Shown here piece after piece: positions 47,912 to 56,650 of a stretch of DNA of 57,889 bases (its first letter is position 1; every line of letters starts with the position of its first letter). The stretch is from Pseudomonas fluorescens (GTDB taxonomy: Bacteria > Pseudomonadota > Gammaproteobacteria > Pseudomonadales > Pseudomonadaceae), in assembly GCF_902497895.1 (NCBI RefSeq), contig NZ_CABVHQ010000037.1:1-57889 (forward strand), given 5' to 3'. Both the position numbers and the translations under genes were made by a program. The notes below the pieces were generated by a model. That model was not told the origin of the DNA and did no database searches. It saw only the letters and a program-made list of their open reading frames with translations.

Positions 47912-48001
47912 TGTGGGAGCGAGCCTGCTCGCGATGGTGGCTTTACATTCAGCAGAGATGTTGACTGATCCACCGCTATCGCGAGCAGGCTCGCTCCCAC
48001 A
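47912..48001. repeat. REP pair (BIME), family A
   Basis: GGGAGCGAGCCTGCTCGCGA and TCGCGAGCAGGCTCGCTCCC are exact inverse copies around a 46-bp spacer. The unit has GCCTGC where most family A units have GCTTGC, changed in step in both halves. Confidence 0.9.
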
Positions 48002-48039
48002 AGATTTCGGTGTTCCGCCACTACATCACAAGGAACTGC

Positions 48040-48780
48040 ATGTCGTTCATTCACGCCAATCTGATCCACATCCTCGCGGCGCTCTGGTTCGTTATCTGCT
48101 GGGGCGGTTACACCCGTTATGCCACGTGGAAGGGCCGTGACACCGCGTGCCTGGCCAGCGTGCTGCATTTGTATCGCGAAGACTGGATGCGTCGCATGTT
48201 GCTGCGTGACAACCGCATCGCCGATGCCAGTGTGATCGGCAATCTGGAGCGCAATGCGTCGTTCTTTGCCTCGAGCACCCTGATTATCCTGGCCGGTATT
48301 CTCACCGTGCTCGGCGCGTCCGAGCGGGCGGTGTCGCTGCTGGCGGACATTCCGATGGTGCAGCAGGCCTCCCAGGGCATGTCGGAGATCAAGCTGTTGT
48401 GCCTGGCGGTGGTCTTTGTCTATGCCTTCTTTACGTTCAGTTGGTGCATGCGCCAGTACAACTTCGCGGCGATTCTGGTTGGCTCGGCGCCGATGATTGG
48501 CGAGCGGCATGTCTCCGAGCAGGAGCGCAAAGCTTTCGCCATGCGTGCCGCGCGAGTCATCTCGCTGGCCGCCAACCAGTTCAACTTCGGTCTGCGCTCT
48601 TATTATTTCGGCATGACCATGCTGGCCTGGTTCGTCAGTCCCTGGCTGTTCATGCTGATGAGTGCCGGGGTGGTGTTCGTGCTGTATCGCCGGGAGTTTC
48701 ATTCCGACGTGTTGGATGTCATGGTCTATACCCCTACGGAGGCGCCATTGCCTGAGGTGGTCAAGGAGATCAACCCATGA
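48040..48780 (+). CDS. DUF599 inner-membrane protein
   Basis: The 246-aa protein has four helices (about 7-24, 76-97, 126-150 and 198-222) and the DUF599 layout: WGGYTRYATWKGRD, LRDNRIADASVIGNLERNAS with FFASSTLII, and AARVISLAANQFNFGLRSYY. Function is unknown. AAGGA precedes ATG 48040. It overlaps the MAPEG gene by 4 nt, so the two are coupled. Confidence 0.88.
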   Translation: MSFIHANLIHILAALWFVICWGGYTRYATWKGRDTACLASVLHLYREDWMRRMLLRDNRIADASVIGNLERNASFFASSTLIILAGILTVLGASERAVSLLADIPMVQQASQGMSEIKLLCLAVVFVYAFFTFSWCMRQYNFAAILVGSAPMIGERHVSEQERKAFAMRAARVISLAANQFNFGLRSYYFGMTMLAWFVSPWLFMLMSAGVVFVLYRREFHSDVLDVMVYTPTEAPLPEVVKEINP

Positions 48781-49178
48781 GTATTCCGTTCTGGTGTGTG
48801 TTCATCAGCGCACTGCTGATTATCATCGCCAAGGTCCCGGTTGCCAGGGAGATGCAGGCGCAGGGTGGTTATGACAACCATTTGCCGCGCAACCAGCAGG
48901 CACAATTGACCGGTTTCGGTGCTCGCGCGCTGGCGGCCCATCAAAACAGTTTCGAGGCCTTCATGCTGTTCGCGGCGGGGGTGTTGATGGCGCACACCAC
49001 GCAGACGGCGGGGTGGTTGATCGATTTGCTGGCGATTATCTTCGTGATCGCCCGGGTGCTTTACCTGCTCTGCTATTGGGCGGACATGGCCTGGCAGCGC
49101 AGCCTGGTATGGGGTATCGGATTTGTCTGCAGCCTGTTATTGATGCTTAGTCCAACTTTTCGCACTGTCCTGATCTGA
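48777..49178 (+). CDS. MAPEG-family membrane protein
   Basis: The 133-aa product has four helices and the MAPEG (eicosanoid/glutathione metabolism) pattern: a helix with KVPVAREMQAQGGYDNHLPR, then ARALAAHQNSFEAFMLFAAG and VIARVLYLLCYWADM. Substrates of bacterial MAPEG proteins are mostly unknown; some are glutathione-dependent. Confidence 0.9.
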   Translation: MSIPFWCVFISALLIIIAKVPVAREMQAQGGYDNHLPRNQQAQLTGFGARALAAHQNSFEAFMLFAAGVLMAHTTQTAGWLIDLLAIIFVIARVLYLLCYWADMAWQRSLVWGIGFVCSLLLMLSPTFRTVLI

Positions 49179-49193
49179 ACAATTTTCGGACAA

Positions 49194-49222
49194 AATAAAG
49201 CCCGCACCGGGCGGGCTTTATT
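49194..49222. terminator. Bidirectional terminator
   Basis: AATAAAGCCCGC and GCGGGCTTTATT pair around ACCGG between the convergent MAPEG and small lipoprotein genes. Confidence 0.88.
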
Positions 49223-49241
49223 TGGAAGAGCTAAAACCGGA

Positions 49242-49493
49242 TTAGTTGGTTTTAGGCGCCGTGGCTGGAGCGGCTTCTTCGGTGGCTGCTTTGTTCGATT
49301 CAGCCTGAGCTTTGGCAGCTTCGGCGTTTTCTTTCGCTGCGTCGTTCACTTTATCCTGAGCTTCGTTCATTTTTTGTTGAGCTTCCTCAGAATGTTGGGT
49401 TGCATCTTGAGCTTTGTCCTCGGATTTTTTATCGCAGGCAGCGAGACCGAGGGTCGCGGTCAACATCAAGGCAATAGCTAAAGTCTTACGCAT
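49242..49493 (-). CDS. Small alanine-rich coiled-coil lipoprotein
   Basis: The 83-aa product has a signal peptide with lipobox LAAC (Cys about residue 20), followed by a highly charged Ala/Glu/Lys/Gln helix (DKKSEDKAQDATQHSEEAQQ onward) that reads as a coiled coil and ends in an Ala/Pro/Thr tail. AAGGAG lies 9 nt before ATG 49493. It resembles short envelope lipoproteins; the exact role is not known. Confidence 0.85.
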   Translation of the reverse strand: MRKTLAIALMLTATLGLAACDKKSEDKAQDATQHSEEAQQKMNEAQDKVNDAAKENAEAAKAQAESNKAATEEAAPATAPKTN

Positions 49494-49652
49494 GGGGTGT
49501 TTCTCCTTATTGAAGATATCTTCTGGCCTTTCGAGCACAGGCTCACAGGTTAAGTTCCTTGAAATGCATAGATATATTAAGGACGCCGATCATGGAACTT
49601 TTACGTGATTCGATAATTGCACCACAGCGACACTAAGAAGAGAGTTGAGCAC

Positions 49653-50129
49653 ATGGCGCAAAACCTTGTTTTTGAACGCGCAACGCGCTTCCTGTCGGCC
49701 CTGCGGCACTGTCAGGTGCTGGGGATCGGCGTTTCCGGCGCCTCGACGGACGGCATCACGTTGAGGCTGCCTTACAGCCCGCACATAGTCGGTAATCCGC
49801 TCACCGGAGTCATACACGGAGGCGCAATAACTTCCTTGATGGACACTGCCTGTGGCATGGCGACCTTGTGCGTATTAGCGGAATTCGAGGTCTGTCCAAC
49901 CCTTGACCTGCGCATCGACTACATGCATCCAGCTGAACCCCACAAGGATGTTTATGGCTTTGCTCAATGCTATCGAGTGACTACTGACGTGATATTCGCT
50001 CGCGGCTTTGCCTATCAGGACGACCCCGAGCAACCGATCGCTCATGTAGTGGGTACTTTTATGCGCATGGGCAAGGGCATTAAAGGAACAAAAGGTTTTG
50101 CGGGTGCAATCACTGGCGGTGCGGTATGA
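49653..50129 (+). CDS. Hotdog-fold thioesterase (PaaI-like), first of two
   Basis: The 158-aa product has the PaaI/YdiI pattern: PYSPHIVGNPLTGVIHGGAI, where the NP-x5-HGG motif and the following SLMDTACGMA helix form the acyl-CoA site, and LDLRIDYMHPA. It probably hydrolyses an acyl- or aryl-CoA. ATG 49653 has GAGAG upstream. The next gene is a divergent paralogue overlapping by 4 nt. Confidence 0.9.
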   Translation: MAQNLVFERATRFLSALRHCQVLGIGVSGASTDGITLRLPYSPHIVGNPLTGVIHGGAITSLMDTACGMATLCVLAEFEVCPTLDLRIDYMHPAEPHKDVYGFAQCYRVTTDVIFARGFAYQDDPEQPIAHVVGTFMRMGKGIKGTKGFAGAITGGAV

Positions 50130-50578
50130 CGGACACATTCAAGGAACAACTGCAACAGGCTCATGCGCAGGGTGATTACGCCGCACTGCTGGAGTGGATC
50201 CCCTATGCCAAGCTGATCGGTGTCGAGTGCTCGCGACTGGGGGACGAGTTGCTGTTTCGTCTGCCGGCGAACAAGGACAACATTGGTAACCCGTTATTGC
50301 CTGCCATCCACGGCGGGGTCATCGCCGGGTTCATGGAGCTCGCCGCGGCCCTGCATTTGCTGGTCTTCACCGGGTCCCCCGGAGTGCCGAAGATCATCGA
50401 CTTCTCCCTCGACTACCTGCGTGCCGGACAGTTTCGCGATACCTATGCCAAATGCCAGGTCTGCCGTCAGGGCCGACGGGTGGCGAACGTCGCGGTCACC
50501 GCGTGGCAGATCACTGAGGCCGAGCCTATCGCCACGGCTCGCGCACATTTCAAAATTGAAGAGATGCCGTGCTCTTGA
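50126..50578 (+). CDS. Hotdog-fold thioesterase (PaaI-like), second of two
   Basis: The 150-aa paralogue has RLPANKDNIGNPLLPAIHGG, followed by VIAGFMELAAALHLLV and IDFSLDYLRAGQ. In place of the catalytic acid region DTACG of the first protein it has ELAAAL, with Glu at the equivalent area. The two coupled genes may form a heteromer or have separate substrates. Start ATGA overlaps the preceding stop. Confidence 0.9.
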   Translation: MTDTFKEQLQQAHAQGDYAALLEWIPYAKLIGVECSRLGDELLFRLPANKDNIGNPLLPAIHGGVIAGFMELAAALHLLVFTGSPGVPKIIDFSLDYLRAGQFRDTYAKCQVCRQGRRVANVAVTAWQITEAEPIATARAHFKIEEMPCS

Positions 50579-50667
50579 AATCCTCGTCTTAGCCCCCAAC
50601 TCTGATGACATCCCGCCGCCGCCCATGCAGGGCGCGGCCAATGCCATCCAATTGGAGTTTGATGACC

Positions 50668-52572
50668 ATGAGCGTGGAAACTCAAAAGGAAACCCTGGGC
50701 TTCCAGACCGAGGTAAAGCAACTGCTGCATCTCATGATCCATTCGCTGTATTCCAACAAGGAAATTTTCCTTCGTGAATTGATCTCGAACGCCTCTGATG
50801 CAGTCGACAAATTACGTTTCGAAGCGCTGTCCAAGCCTGATTTGCTGGAAGGCGGCGCCGAGCTGAAAATCCGTGTGAGCTTCGACAAAGACGCGAAAAC
50901 CGTCACCCTCGAAGACAACGGTATCGGCATGAGCCGCGAAGATGCGGTCACCCACCTGGGGACCATCGCCAAGTCCGGCACCGCCGACTTCATGAAGCAC
51001 CTCTCGGGCGATCAGAAAAAAGATTCGCACCTGATCGGTCAGTTCGGTGTCGGTTTCTACTCCGCGTTCATCGTTGCCGATGAAGTCGAGGTGTTCAGCC
51101 GCCGTGCCGGCCTCGCTGCCAGCGAAGGTGTGCACTGGTCGTCCAAGGGCCATGGCGAATTCGACGTCGCGACCCTGGAGAAAGCCGATCGCGGTACCCG
51201 CATCGTGCTGCACCTGAAATCCGGCGAAGACGAGTTCGCCGATGGCTGGCGTCTGCGCAATATCATCAAGAAGTACTCCGACCACATCGCGTTGCCGATC
51301 GAGCTGCCGAAAGAACAGGCTGCCAAAGAAGGCGAAGAGGCACCTGCGCTTGAATGGGAAACCGTCAACCGTGCCAGCGCCCTGTGGACTCGCCCTCGCA
51401 CTGAAGTGAAAGACGAGGAATACCAGGAGTTCTACAAGCACGTCGCTCACGATTTCGAAAACCCGCTGAGCTGGAGCCATAACAAGGTCGAAGGCAAGCT
51501 GGAATACACCTCGCTGCTTTACGTACCGACCCGCGCCCCGTTCGACCTGTACCAGCGTGAAGCGCCGAAAGGCCTGAAGCTGTACGTGCAGCGCGTGTTC
51601 GTGATGGATCAGGCCGAGTCGTTCCTGCCGCTGTACCTGCGCTTCATCAAAGGTATTGTCGACTCCAACGACCTGTCGCTGAACGTGTCGCGGGAAATCC
51701 TGCAGAAAGACCCGATCATCGACTCCATGAAGTCGGCGCTGACCAAACGTGTGCTCGACATGCTGGAAAAACTGGCGAAGAACGAGCCTGAGCAATACAA
51801 GGGCTTCTGGAAGAACTTCGGCCAGGTCATGAAAGAAGGCCCGGCTGAAGACTTCGCCAACAAAGAGAAAATCGCCGGCCTGTTGCGCTTTGCCTCGACT
51901 CACGAAGAGGGCGGCGAGCAAGTGGTTGCCCTGGCCGACTACCTGGCGCGTGCCAAGGAAGGTCAGGACAAGATCTACTACCTGACCGGTGAAACCTACG
52001 CCCAGGTCAAGAACAGCCCGCACCTGGAAGTCTTCCGCAAGAAAGGCATCGAAGTGTTGCTGCTGACCGACCGTATCGATGAGTGGCTGATGAGCTACCT
52101 CAGCGACTTCGACGGCAAGGGCTTTGTCGACGTGGCGCGCGGTGACCTGGACCTGGGCAATCTGGACTCGGAAGAGGACAAGAAAGCTGCCGAAGAAGTC
52201 GCCAAGACCAAAGAAGGTCTGGTTGAACGCATCAAGACCGCGCTGGGCGAGGCTGTCAGCGAAGTGCGGGTTTCTCATCGACTGACCGATTCCCCGGCGA
52301 TCCTGGCCATCGGCGAGCAGGACCTGGGCATGCAGATGCGCCAGATCCTCGAAGCCAGCGGCCAGAAAGTCCCGGACTCGAAGCCAATCTTCGAATTCAA
52401 CCCGACTCACCCGTTGATCGAGAAACTCGACAACGAGCAGGGCGAAGAACGTTTCGGCGACTTGTCGCACATCCTCTTCGACCAGGCTGCCCTGGCCGCC
52501 GGGGACAGCTTGAAAGACCCGGCCGCTTATGTACGCCGGTTGAACAAGCTGCTGGTTGAGCTATCAGTTTAA
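50668..52572 (+). CDS. htpG: Chaperone HtpG (Hsp90)
   Basis: HtpG is the bacterial Hsp90, an ATP-driven dimeric cytoplasmic chaperone. The 634-aa product has the N-terminal ATPase motifs LISNASDAVDKLRF, EDNGIGMSREDAVTHLGTIA and IGQFGVGFYSAFIVADEVEV, and the middle-domain SLNVSREILQKD, and C-terminal dimerisation domain. I chose ATG 50668 (MSVETQKETLGF), the usual start, with GGAG 11 nt upstream; ATG 50662 is two codons earlier. A sigma32-type promoter could not be confirmed. Confidence 0.96.
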   Translation: MSVETQKETLGFQTEVKQLLHLMIHSLYSNKEIFLRELISNASDAVDKLRFEALSKPDLLEGGAELKIRVSFDKDAKTVTLEDNGIGMSREDAVTHLGTIAKSGTADFMKHLSGDQKKDSHLIGQFGVGFYSAFIVADEVEVFSRRAGLAASEGVHWSSKGHGEFDVATLEKADRGTRIVLHLKSGEDEFADGWRLRNIIKKYSDHIALPIELPKEQAAKEGEEAPALEWETVNRASALWTRPRTEVKDEEYQEFYKHVAHDFENPLSWSHNKVEGKLEYTSLLYVPTRAPFDLYQREAPKGLKLYVQRVFVMDQAESFLPLYLRFIKGIVDSNDLSLNVSREILQKDPIIDSMKSALTKRVLDMLEKLAKNEPEQYKGFWKNFGQVMKEGPAEDFANKEKIAGLLRFASTHEEGGEQVVALADYLARAKEGQDKIYYLTGETYAQVKNSPHLEVFRKKGIEVLLLTDRIDEWLMSYLSDFDGKGFVDVARGDLDLGNLDSEEDKKAAEEVAKTKEGLVERIKTALGEAVSEVRVSHRLTDSPAILAIGEQDLGMQMRQILEASGQKVPDSKPIFEFNPTHPLIEKLDNEQGEERFGDLSHILFDQAALAAGDSLKDPAAYVRRLNKLLVELSV

Positions 52573-52581
52573 CAAGGTTGT

Positions 52582-52609
52582 AAAAAAACCCGCTTCGGCG
52601 GGTTTTTTT
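52582..52609 (+). terminator. Terminator after htpG
   Basis: AAAAAAACCCGC and GCGGGTTTTTTT form a stem with a TTCG loop ending in a seven-T run. Confidence 0.95.
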
Positions 52610-52621
52610 ATCTGTAGGAGC

Positions 52622-52766
52622 CGAGCTTGCTCGCGATGGACGTTAACGATAACGCGTGTTTTCTGAATAAACGCGTCGCCCTGTAGGAGCTGCCGCAGGC
52701 TGCGATCTTTTGATCTTTGCGACGGTGGTGCCCGCAGAAAAGATCGCAGGCTGCGCCAGCTCCTAC
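52622..52766. repeat. 145-bp REP composite, first of a direct duplication
   Basis: It contains a family A unit (CGAGCTTGCTCGCGATGG), a CGTTAACGATAACGCG stretch and a family B pair. The same 145 bp recur 194 bp downstream with two differences. The 411-bp gap 52573-52983 holds only the htpG terminator and these repeats. Confidence 0.92.
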
Positions 52767-52815
52767 GCCGACCGCGTGCACCTGCAATGCTGTGGGTGTC
52801 TGCAATCCCCTGTAG

Positions 52816-52960
52816 CGAGCTTGCTCGCGATGGACGTTAACGATAACGCGTATTTTCTGAATAAACGCGCCGCCCTGTAGGAGCTGCCGCAGGCTGCGAT
52901 CTTTTGATCTTTGCGACGGTGGTGCCCGCAGAAAAGATCGCAGGCTGCGCCAGCTCCTAC
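52816..52960. repeat. 145-bp REP composite, second copy
   Basis: It is identical to 52622-52766 except two G/A and T/C changes (within AACGCGTRTTTTC and AACGCGYCGCC). It ends 23 bp before the dienelactone hydrolase gene and abuts its ribosome-binding region. Confidence 0.92.
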
Positions 52961-52983
52961 ACATCCCTTAACAGGAGTCTGAA

Positions 52984-53712
52984 ATGAGCCAAGTCACTGT
53001 TCGTTCCGTGGTCTATCAGGTCGATGGCCAGCCCTATGAAAGTCGTGTGGCCTTTGACGCCAGCCAGAAGGGCCCGCGCCCGGGCTTGTTGATGGCACCC
53101 AACTGGATGGGCGTCGGAGCAGGCGCCGAGAGGATTGCCGAGTCTGTCGCTGCCAAAGGCTATGTGGTGCTGATTGCCGATCTTTATGGTCAGGCGCTTC
53201 GTCCACAAAATGCCGACGAAGCAGGCGCGGCGATGATGCCGTTGAAGAATGACCGGGCCTTGCTGCGCAAGCGCATGCAGGCGGCGTTCGAAGCGTTGCA
53301 ACACCAGGGCGAAGCGGCAGTTGATACCTCGAGACTGGCGACCTTCGGTTTCTGTTTCGGTGGTTGCTGCGCCTTGGAACTGGCCCGTACCGGCGCGCCG
53401 TTGAAGGCCGCCGTGTCGTTTCACGGCACCCTGGACACGCCAAACCCGGCGGATGCGATGAACATCAAAGGATCGGTGCTGGTGCTGCACGGGGCCAGCG
53501 ATCCACTGGTGCCCAAAGAGCAGCTGCCGGCCTTTGAAGACGAGATGAATGCCGCCGGTGTCGACTGGCAACTGCTCAGCTACGGCGGCGCGGTGCATTC
53601 CTTCACCGACCCGCAGGCCAATATGCCGGGCAAGATGATGTACGACGCCAGGACCGCGAGCCGGGCATTTGTGTCGATGCACAATTTGCTGGATGAAGTG
53701 TTCAAGGGCTGA
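52984..53712 (+). CDS. Dienelactone hydrolase family protein
   Basis: The 242-aa cytoplasmic hydrolase has the triad Cys124 (GFCFGGCC), Asp173 (GASDPLVP) and His205 (AVHSFTDP), typical of the cysteine-nucleophile dienelactone hydrolase family. Classical members open the lactone of chloroaromatic pathways, but no aromatic-degradation genes are near, so the natural substrate is unknown. ACAGGAG precedes the ATG. Confidence 0.92.
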   Translation: MSQVTVRSVVYQVDGQPYESRVAFDASQKGPRPGLLMAPNWMGVGAGAERIAESVAAKGYVVLIADLYGQALRPQNADEAGAAMMPLKNDRALLRKRMQAAFEALQHQGEAAVDTSRLATFGFCFGGCCALELARTGAPLKAAVSFHGTLDTPNPADAMNIKGSVLVLHGASDPLVPKEQLPAFEDEMNAAGVDWQLLSYGGAVHSFTDPQANMPGKMMYDARTASRAFVSMHNLLDEVFKG

Positions 53713-53729
53713 TTTCGGTATTGCCCCAG

Positions 53730-53825
53730 AAAGATCAAAAGATCGCAGCCTACGGCAGCTCCTACAAAAGAATCGGCGTCAACCCGGTCCCTGTGTAGGA
53801 GCTGCCGATAGGCTGCGATCTTTTT
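53730..53825. repeat. REP pair (BIME), family B
   Basis: AAGATCAAAAGATCGCAGCC with GGCAGCTCCTAC and the inverse GTAGGAGCTGCCGATAGGCTG-type unit enclose a short spacer containing CGGCGTC. It lies between the convergent dienelactone hydrolase and pirin genes. Confidence 0.88.
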
Positions 53826-53878
53826 GGGCCAAATGAGATGTAGCTGACCCCAGAGAAATAGCGGAATGATCTTCAGCC

Positions 53879-54766
53879 CTAGAGCGGCGTCGGTGCGGCC
53901 CGGCCCACCGGCAACTCGATCCGCTCAGTCTCCCCCGGCACTTTCGGCCAATCCCCGGCCGCCCAGCGTGCGCGGGCCTGGTCGATCAACGCAGGATCGC
54001 TGGCCACAAAGTTCCAGTTGATCCGCCGCGGACCGTCCATGGGGGCGCCGCCAAACAGCACCGCATGACAATCGCTTTGCGCAAACAGCGTCATGACTTC
54101 TCCCGCAGGCAAAACCACCAGCGAATGTGCTTCGACGGGCTCGCCATCCAGCTGTGCATCACCGTCCAGTACGTACAGCGCGCGTTCTTCGTGTTCGTCT
54201 GGAATCAGCAGCGTGGTCGCCGTCTGCAGGTGCAGTTCGGCGTACAGGGTAGGGGAGAGCACCGGCACCGGAGACTCCAGGCAAAAGCCTGCCCCGGCAA
54301 TCATGCGGATCCGCACCCCGAGGTTATCGCTGACCGGCAAGCTGGCGGCCGGGTAGTGGCTGTAATGGCCCGGGCCTTGTTCGTATTTTTTCGGCGAGGC
54401 CAGCCAGATTTGCAAGCCGTGCATGCTGAAACCGCTGGCCTTGAGGGTTTCGGGGGTGCGCTCGACATGGGCAATGGCACTGCCGGCCGTCATCCAGCTG
54501 ACGTCGCCCGGTTTCACTCGTTGGTCCGAGCCGAGGCTGTCCTTGTGCTGGATTTCCCCTTCGAACAGGTAGGTCAGTGTAGACAGGCCGATATGCGGAT
54601 GCTGACGGATGTTCATGCCTTTGCCTGCCGGATAGCGGGTCTGGAGCATGTGGTCGAAAAACACGAAGGGTCCGACGCTGCGGCACTTGGCCGACGGCAG
54701 CGGACGCAGGATAGGTTGGCCTTCGACATCCTCGGCACGCGGGCGGATCACGGTCGGAGTGTTCAT
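53879..54766 (-). CDS. Pirin-family protein
   Basis: The 295-aa bicupin has the N-terminal pirin motif PFVFFDHMLQ, the metal-binding region HPHIGLSTLTYLFEGEIQHK (His56, His58, His74) and MHGLQIWLASPKKYEQG. The second cupin has LFGGAPMDGPRRINWNFVAS. Pirins include quercetinase-like dioxygenases and regulators of pyruvate metabolism; which applies is open. ATG 54766 is chosen, with a GGAA sequence upstream. The osmC-like gene lies 62 bp upstream in the same direction. Confidence 0.93.
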   Translation of the reverse strand: MNTPTVIRPRAEDVEGQPILRPLPSAKCRSVGPFVFFDHMLQTRYPAGKGMNIRQHPHIGLSTLTYLFEGEIQHKDSLGSDQRVKPGDVSWMTAGSAIAHVERTPETLKASGFSMHGLQIWLASPKKYEQGPGHYSHYPAASLPVSDNLGVRIRMIAGAGFCLESPVPVLSPTLYAELHLQTATTLLIPDEHEERALYVLDGDAQLDGEPVEAHSLVVLPAGEVMTLFAQSDCHAVLFGGAPMDGPRRINWNFVASDPALIDQARARWAAGDWPKVPGETERIELPVGRAAPTPL

Positions 54767-54828
54767 GGTGCATTCCAGGTTCAGCGGGTCATAGCCCAAA
54801 GCATAACCCGCTGAGACAGCACTTGCCG

Positions 54829-55245
54829 CTACTGGCTGAAAGCACCTTCGGACAAAAGAGTCTCGATGCTGACTTCACTGGTGGTCATCAGCTTGTGTAT
54901 CGGGCAGCGATCGGCCACGCGGTGCAGTTCTTCGCGCTGGGCGTCGGTCAGCACACCCTTGAGGGTCAGCTTGACCTGCAGGGCGTATTTGCCTTGCTGT
55001 TCCTGACTGTTGTCGTGTTTGACTTCGACAGTGACCCCGGTCAGCGGGATTTCCTTCTTCTGCGCGTAAAGCTTGAGGGTCAGGGCTTTGCAGGCCCCCA
55101 GCGCCGCGTCGAAGTAATCATGGGGTTCCGGTGCGGTGTCTTCGCCACCCAGGTCCTTGGGCAGGTCGGTATAGAAATGGTGATCGCCGACCTGGATGCT
55201 GTGACGAAAGCATTCGCTGGATTCAGTATTGACGGTAACGGTCAT
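54829..55245 (-). CDS. OsmC-family peroxide-reducing protein
   Basis: The 138-aa product has the two family cysteines: Cys52 in FDAALGACKALTLKLYAQKK and Cys114 in VADRCPIHKLMTTS. OsmC/Ohr proteins reduce organic hydroperoxides; this one is of the OsmC/YhfA type rather than Ohr. ATG 55245 follows GAGG; the frame extends to 55314 with no family similarity. Confidence 0.9.
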   Translation of the reverse strand: MTVTVNTESSECFRHSIQVGDHHFYTDLPKDLGGEDTAPEPHDYFDAALGACKALTLKLYAQKKEIPLTGVTVEVKHDNSQEQQGKYALQVKLTLKGVLTDAQREELHRVADRCPIHKLMTTSEVSIETLLSEGAFSQ

Positions 55246-55364
55246 GTTAAACCTCATAGCAGTGGGAAAGGTCGCGCACCTGGCAACCATGGTGCGGTGG
55301 GAAACAGCATTCATTTATAGAACATCTGCTGCTTCAGGCGTTCCACTTTCTTTGCCGCTGAACC

Positions 55365-55526
55365 CTAGTGGCCTGTACGGCTAGTTCGTTAGCTCAAATT
55401 CGGATGCCAGAAGTCCATAGCCAAGGCGCTGTGACGAGTCATAGCCCGCTATGGCGAGGAGCAGCAACGCAGGATGTGGGCTCGGCAACGAAGTTGACTA
55501 ACAGAACTAGCCACACAGGCCACTAG
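55365..55526. mobile_element. MITE-like element with terminal inverted repeats
   Basis: The ends are CTAGTGGCCTGTACGGCTAG (left) and, inverted, CTAGCCACACAGGCCACTAG (right). With one indel and a few mismatches the inverted repeats extend about 38 bp inward (CGAA.TTGA.CTAAC). The 162-bp element has no coding capacity and begins and ends CTAG, so the flanking TA may be the target duplication as in IS630/Tc1-type elements. It lies in the 327-bp gap between the divergent osmC-like and amidohydrolase genes, which otherwise shows no feature. A solo end is at 28933-28968. Confidence 0.75.
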
Positions 55527-55572
55527 TTTGTGGGGCGCGGTCTATTCTGCTCATATCCTCCGGAGATCGCGC

Positions 55573-56583
55573 GTGCCAATGACCCGCTTGAGTTGCGCCT
55601 GGCTGCTGGTCCTTGCGAGCACCTGTGCCGATGCCCGCGAATATGCCTACAGCGACGCGCACCTGCATTACGTCGACTTCTTCCAGGAGTCCGCCGGCAT
55701 GGACAAGTTGCTCAAGGCCATGGCCGACAACCGCATTGAGCATGTGATGATTTCCGGGATTCCGGTGGCCAAGAAGTGGCATGAAGACGAACCCAAGCGC
55801 CCGCGTTATTACGCCGGTGACGATGCCGACGCCTATTGGTACAGCGCCACTGATGTGATTGTCGCCGCAGCGGTAAACAAGCTGACGCCCGAACAGCGTC
55901 CGCGCTTTCATCCGTTTCTCTCAGGCTTCAATCCCAACGATAAAAACTCCGCTGCGCATATCCAGCGCATGCTCGATCTCAATCCGGGTCTGTGGCAAGG
56001 CATCGGCGAAGTCTTTACCCGTCACGACGACCTGACCGCGCTGACGTCCGGCGATACCCCGCGGGCGAATAACGAGGCGATGACGCGGATCTACCACCTG
56101 GCGGCGGAAAACGATTTGCCGGTGATGCTGCATTCCAACATCACCTCTAAGCGTGAGAAAAATCCGTTGTGCCTGGCAGAAGTCGAGGAATCGCTGCGCA
56201 ATCATCCCCATACGCGGTTTATCTGGGCCCATGCCGGAAGCAGTGTGGAAATCCATCGGCATCAGACGCAGATGGACTTTCTGCTGCCGACCCTGGCGCG
56301 GATGCTTGAGGCTTATCCGAACTTGTACATCGACCTGTCCTGGAGCGTGCTCACGCCTTATCTGCTGGACGATGCGGGACAGCCTCGAGCGGAATGGGTA
56401 AAGCTGGTGGAGCACTTTCCCGAGCGTTTCATGCTGGGCTCGGACGTGGTGGGACGTTTCAATAAGCTGGGTAAGGAATTGCACAGCTTCGATCCGTTTC
56501 TGGATGCCTTGCCGGAAGATGTGGCGCGCAAGGTCGCGCGGGATAACTTCCTGGCGATCCTGCCGCGCACGGTGGTGAAGTAA
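55573..56583 (+). CDS. Exported amidohydrolase-family protein
   Basis: The 336-aa protein has a signal peptide (TRLSCAWLLVLASTCADA, cleavage near residue 20) and an amidohydrolase TIM-barrel: first metal motif DAHLHYVDFF, LPVMLHSNITS, FIWAHAGSSVEIHRH and the late YIDLSWSV and MLGSDVVGRF. It resembles the amidohydrolase 2 (TIM-barrel, ACMSD-like) group, but is secreted. GGAG lies 7 nt before GTG 55573, which I prefer; ATG 55579 is the alternative. Substrate unknown. Confidence 0.87.
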   Translation: MPMTRLSCAWLLVLASTCADAREYAYSDAHLHYVDFFQESAGMDKLLKAMADNRIEHVMISGIPVAKKWHEDEPKRPRYYAGDDADAYWYSATDVIVAAAVNKLTPEQRPRFHPFLSGFNPNDKNSAAHIQRMLDLNPGLWQGIGEVFTRHDDLTALTSGDTPRANNEAMTRIYHLAAENDLPVMLHSNITSKREKNPLCLAEVEESLRNHPHTRFIWAHAGSSVEIHRHQTQMDFLLPTLARMLEAYPNLYIDLSWSVLTPYLLDDAGQPRAEWVKLVEHFPERFMLGSDVVGRFNKLGKELHSFDPFLDALPEDVARKVARDNFLAILPRTVVK

Positions 56584-56650
56584 GCACGGTCCCTGTGGAG
56601 AGAGGGCAAGCCCCAATGCCGATCAATTAAGGAGTTCAGCACTGTCCCCC

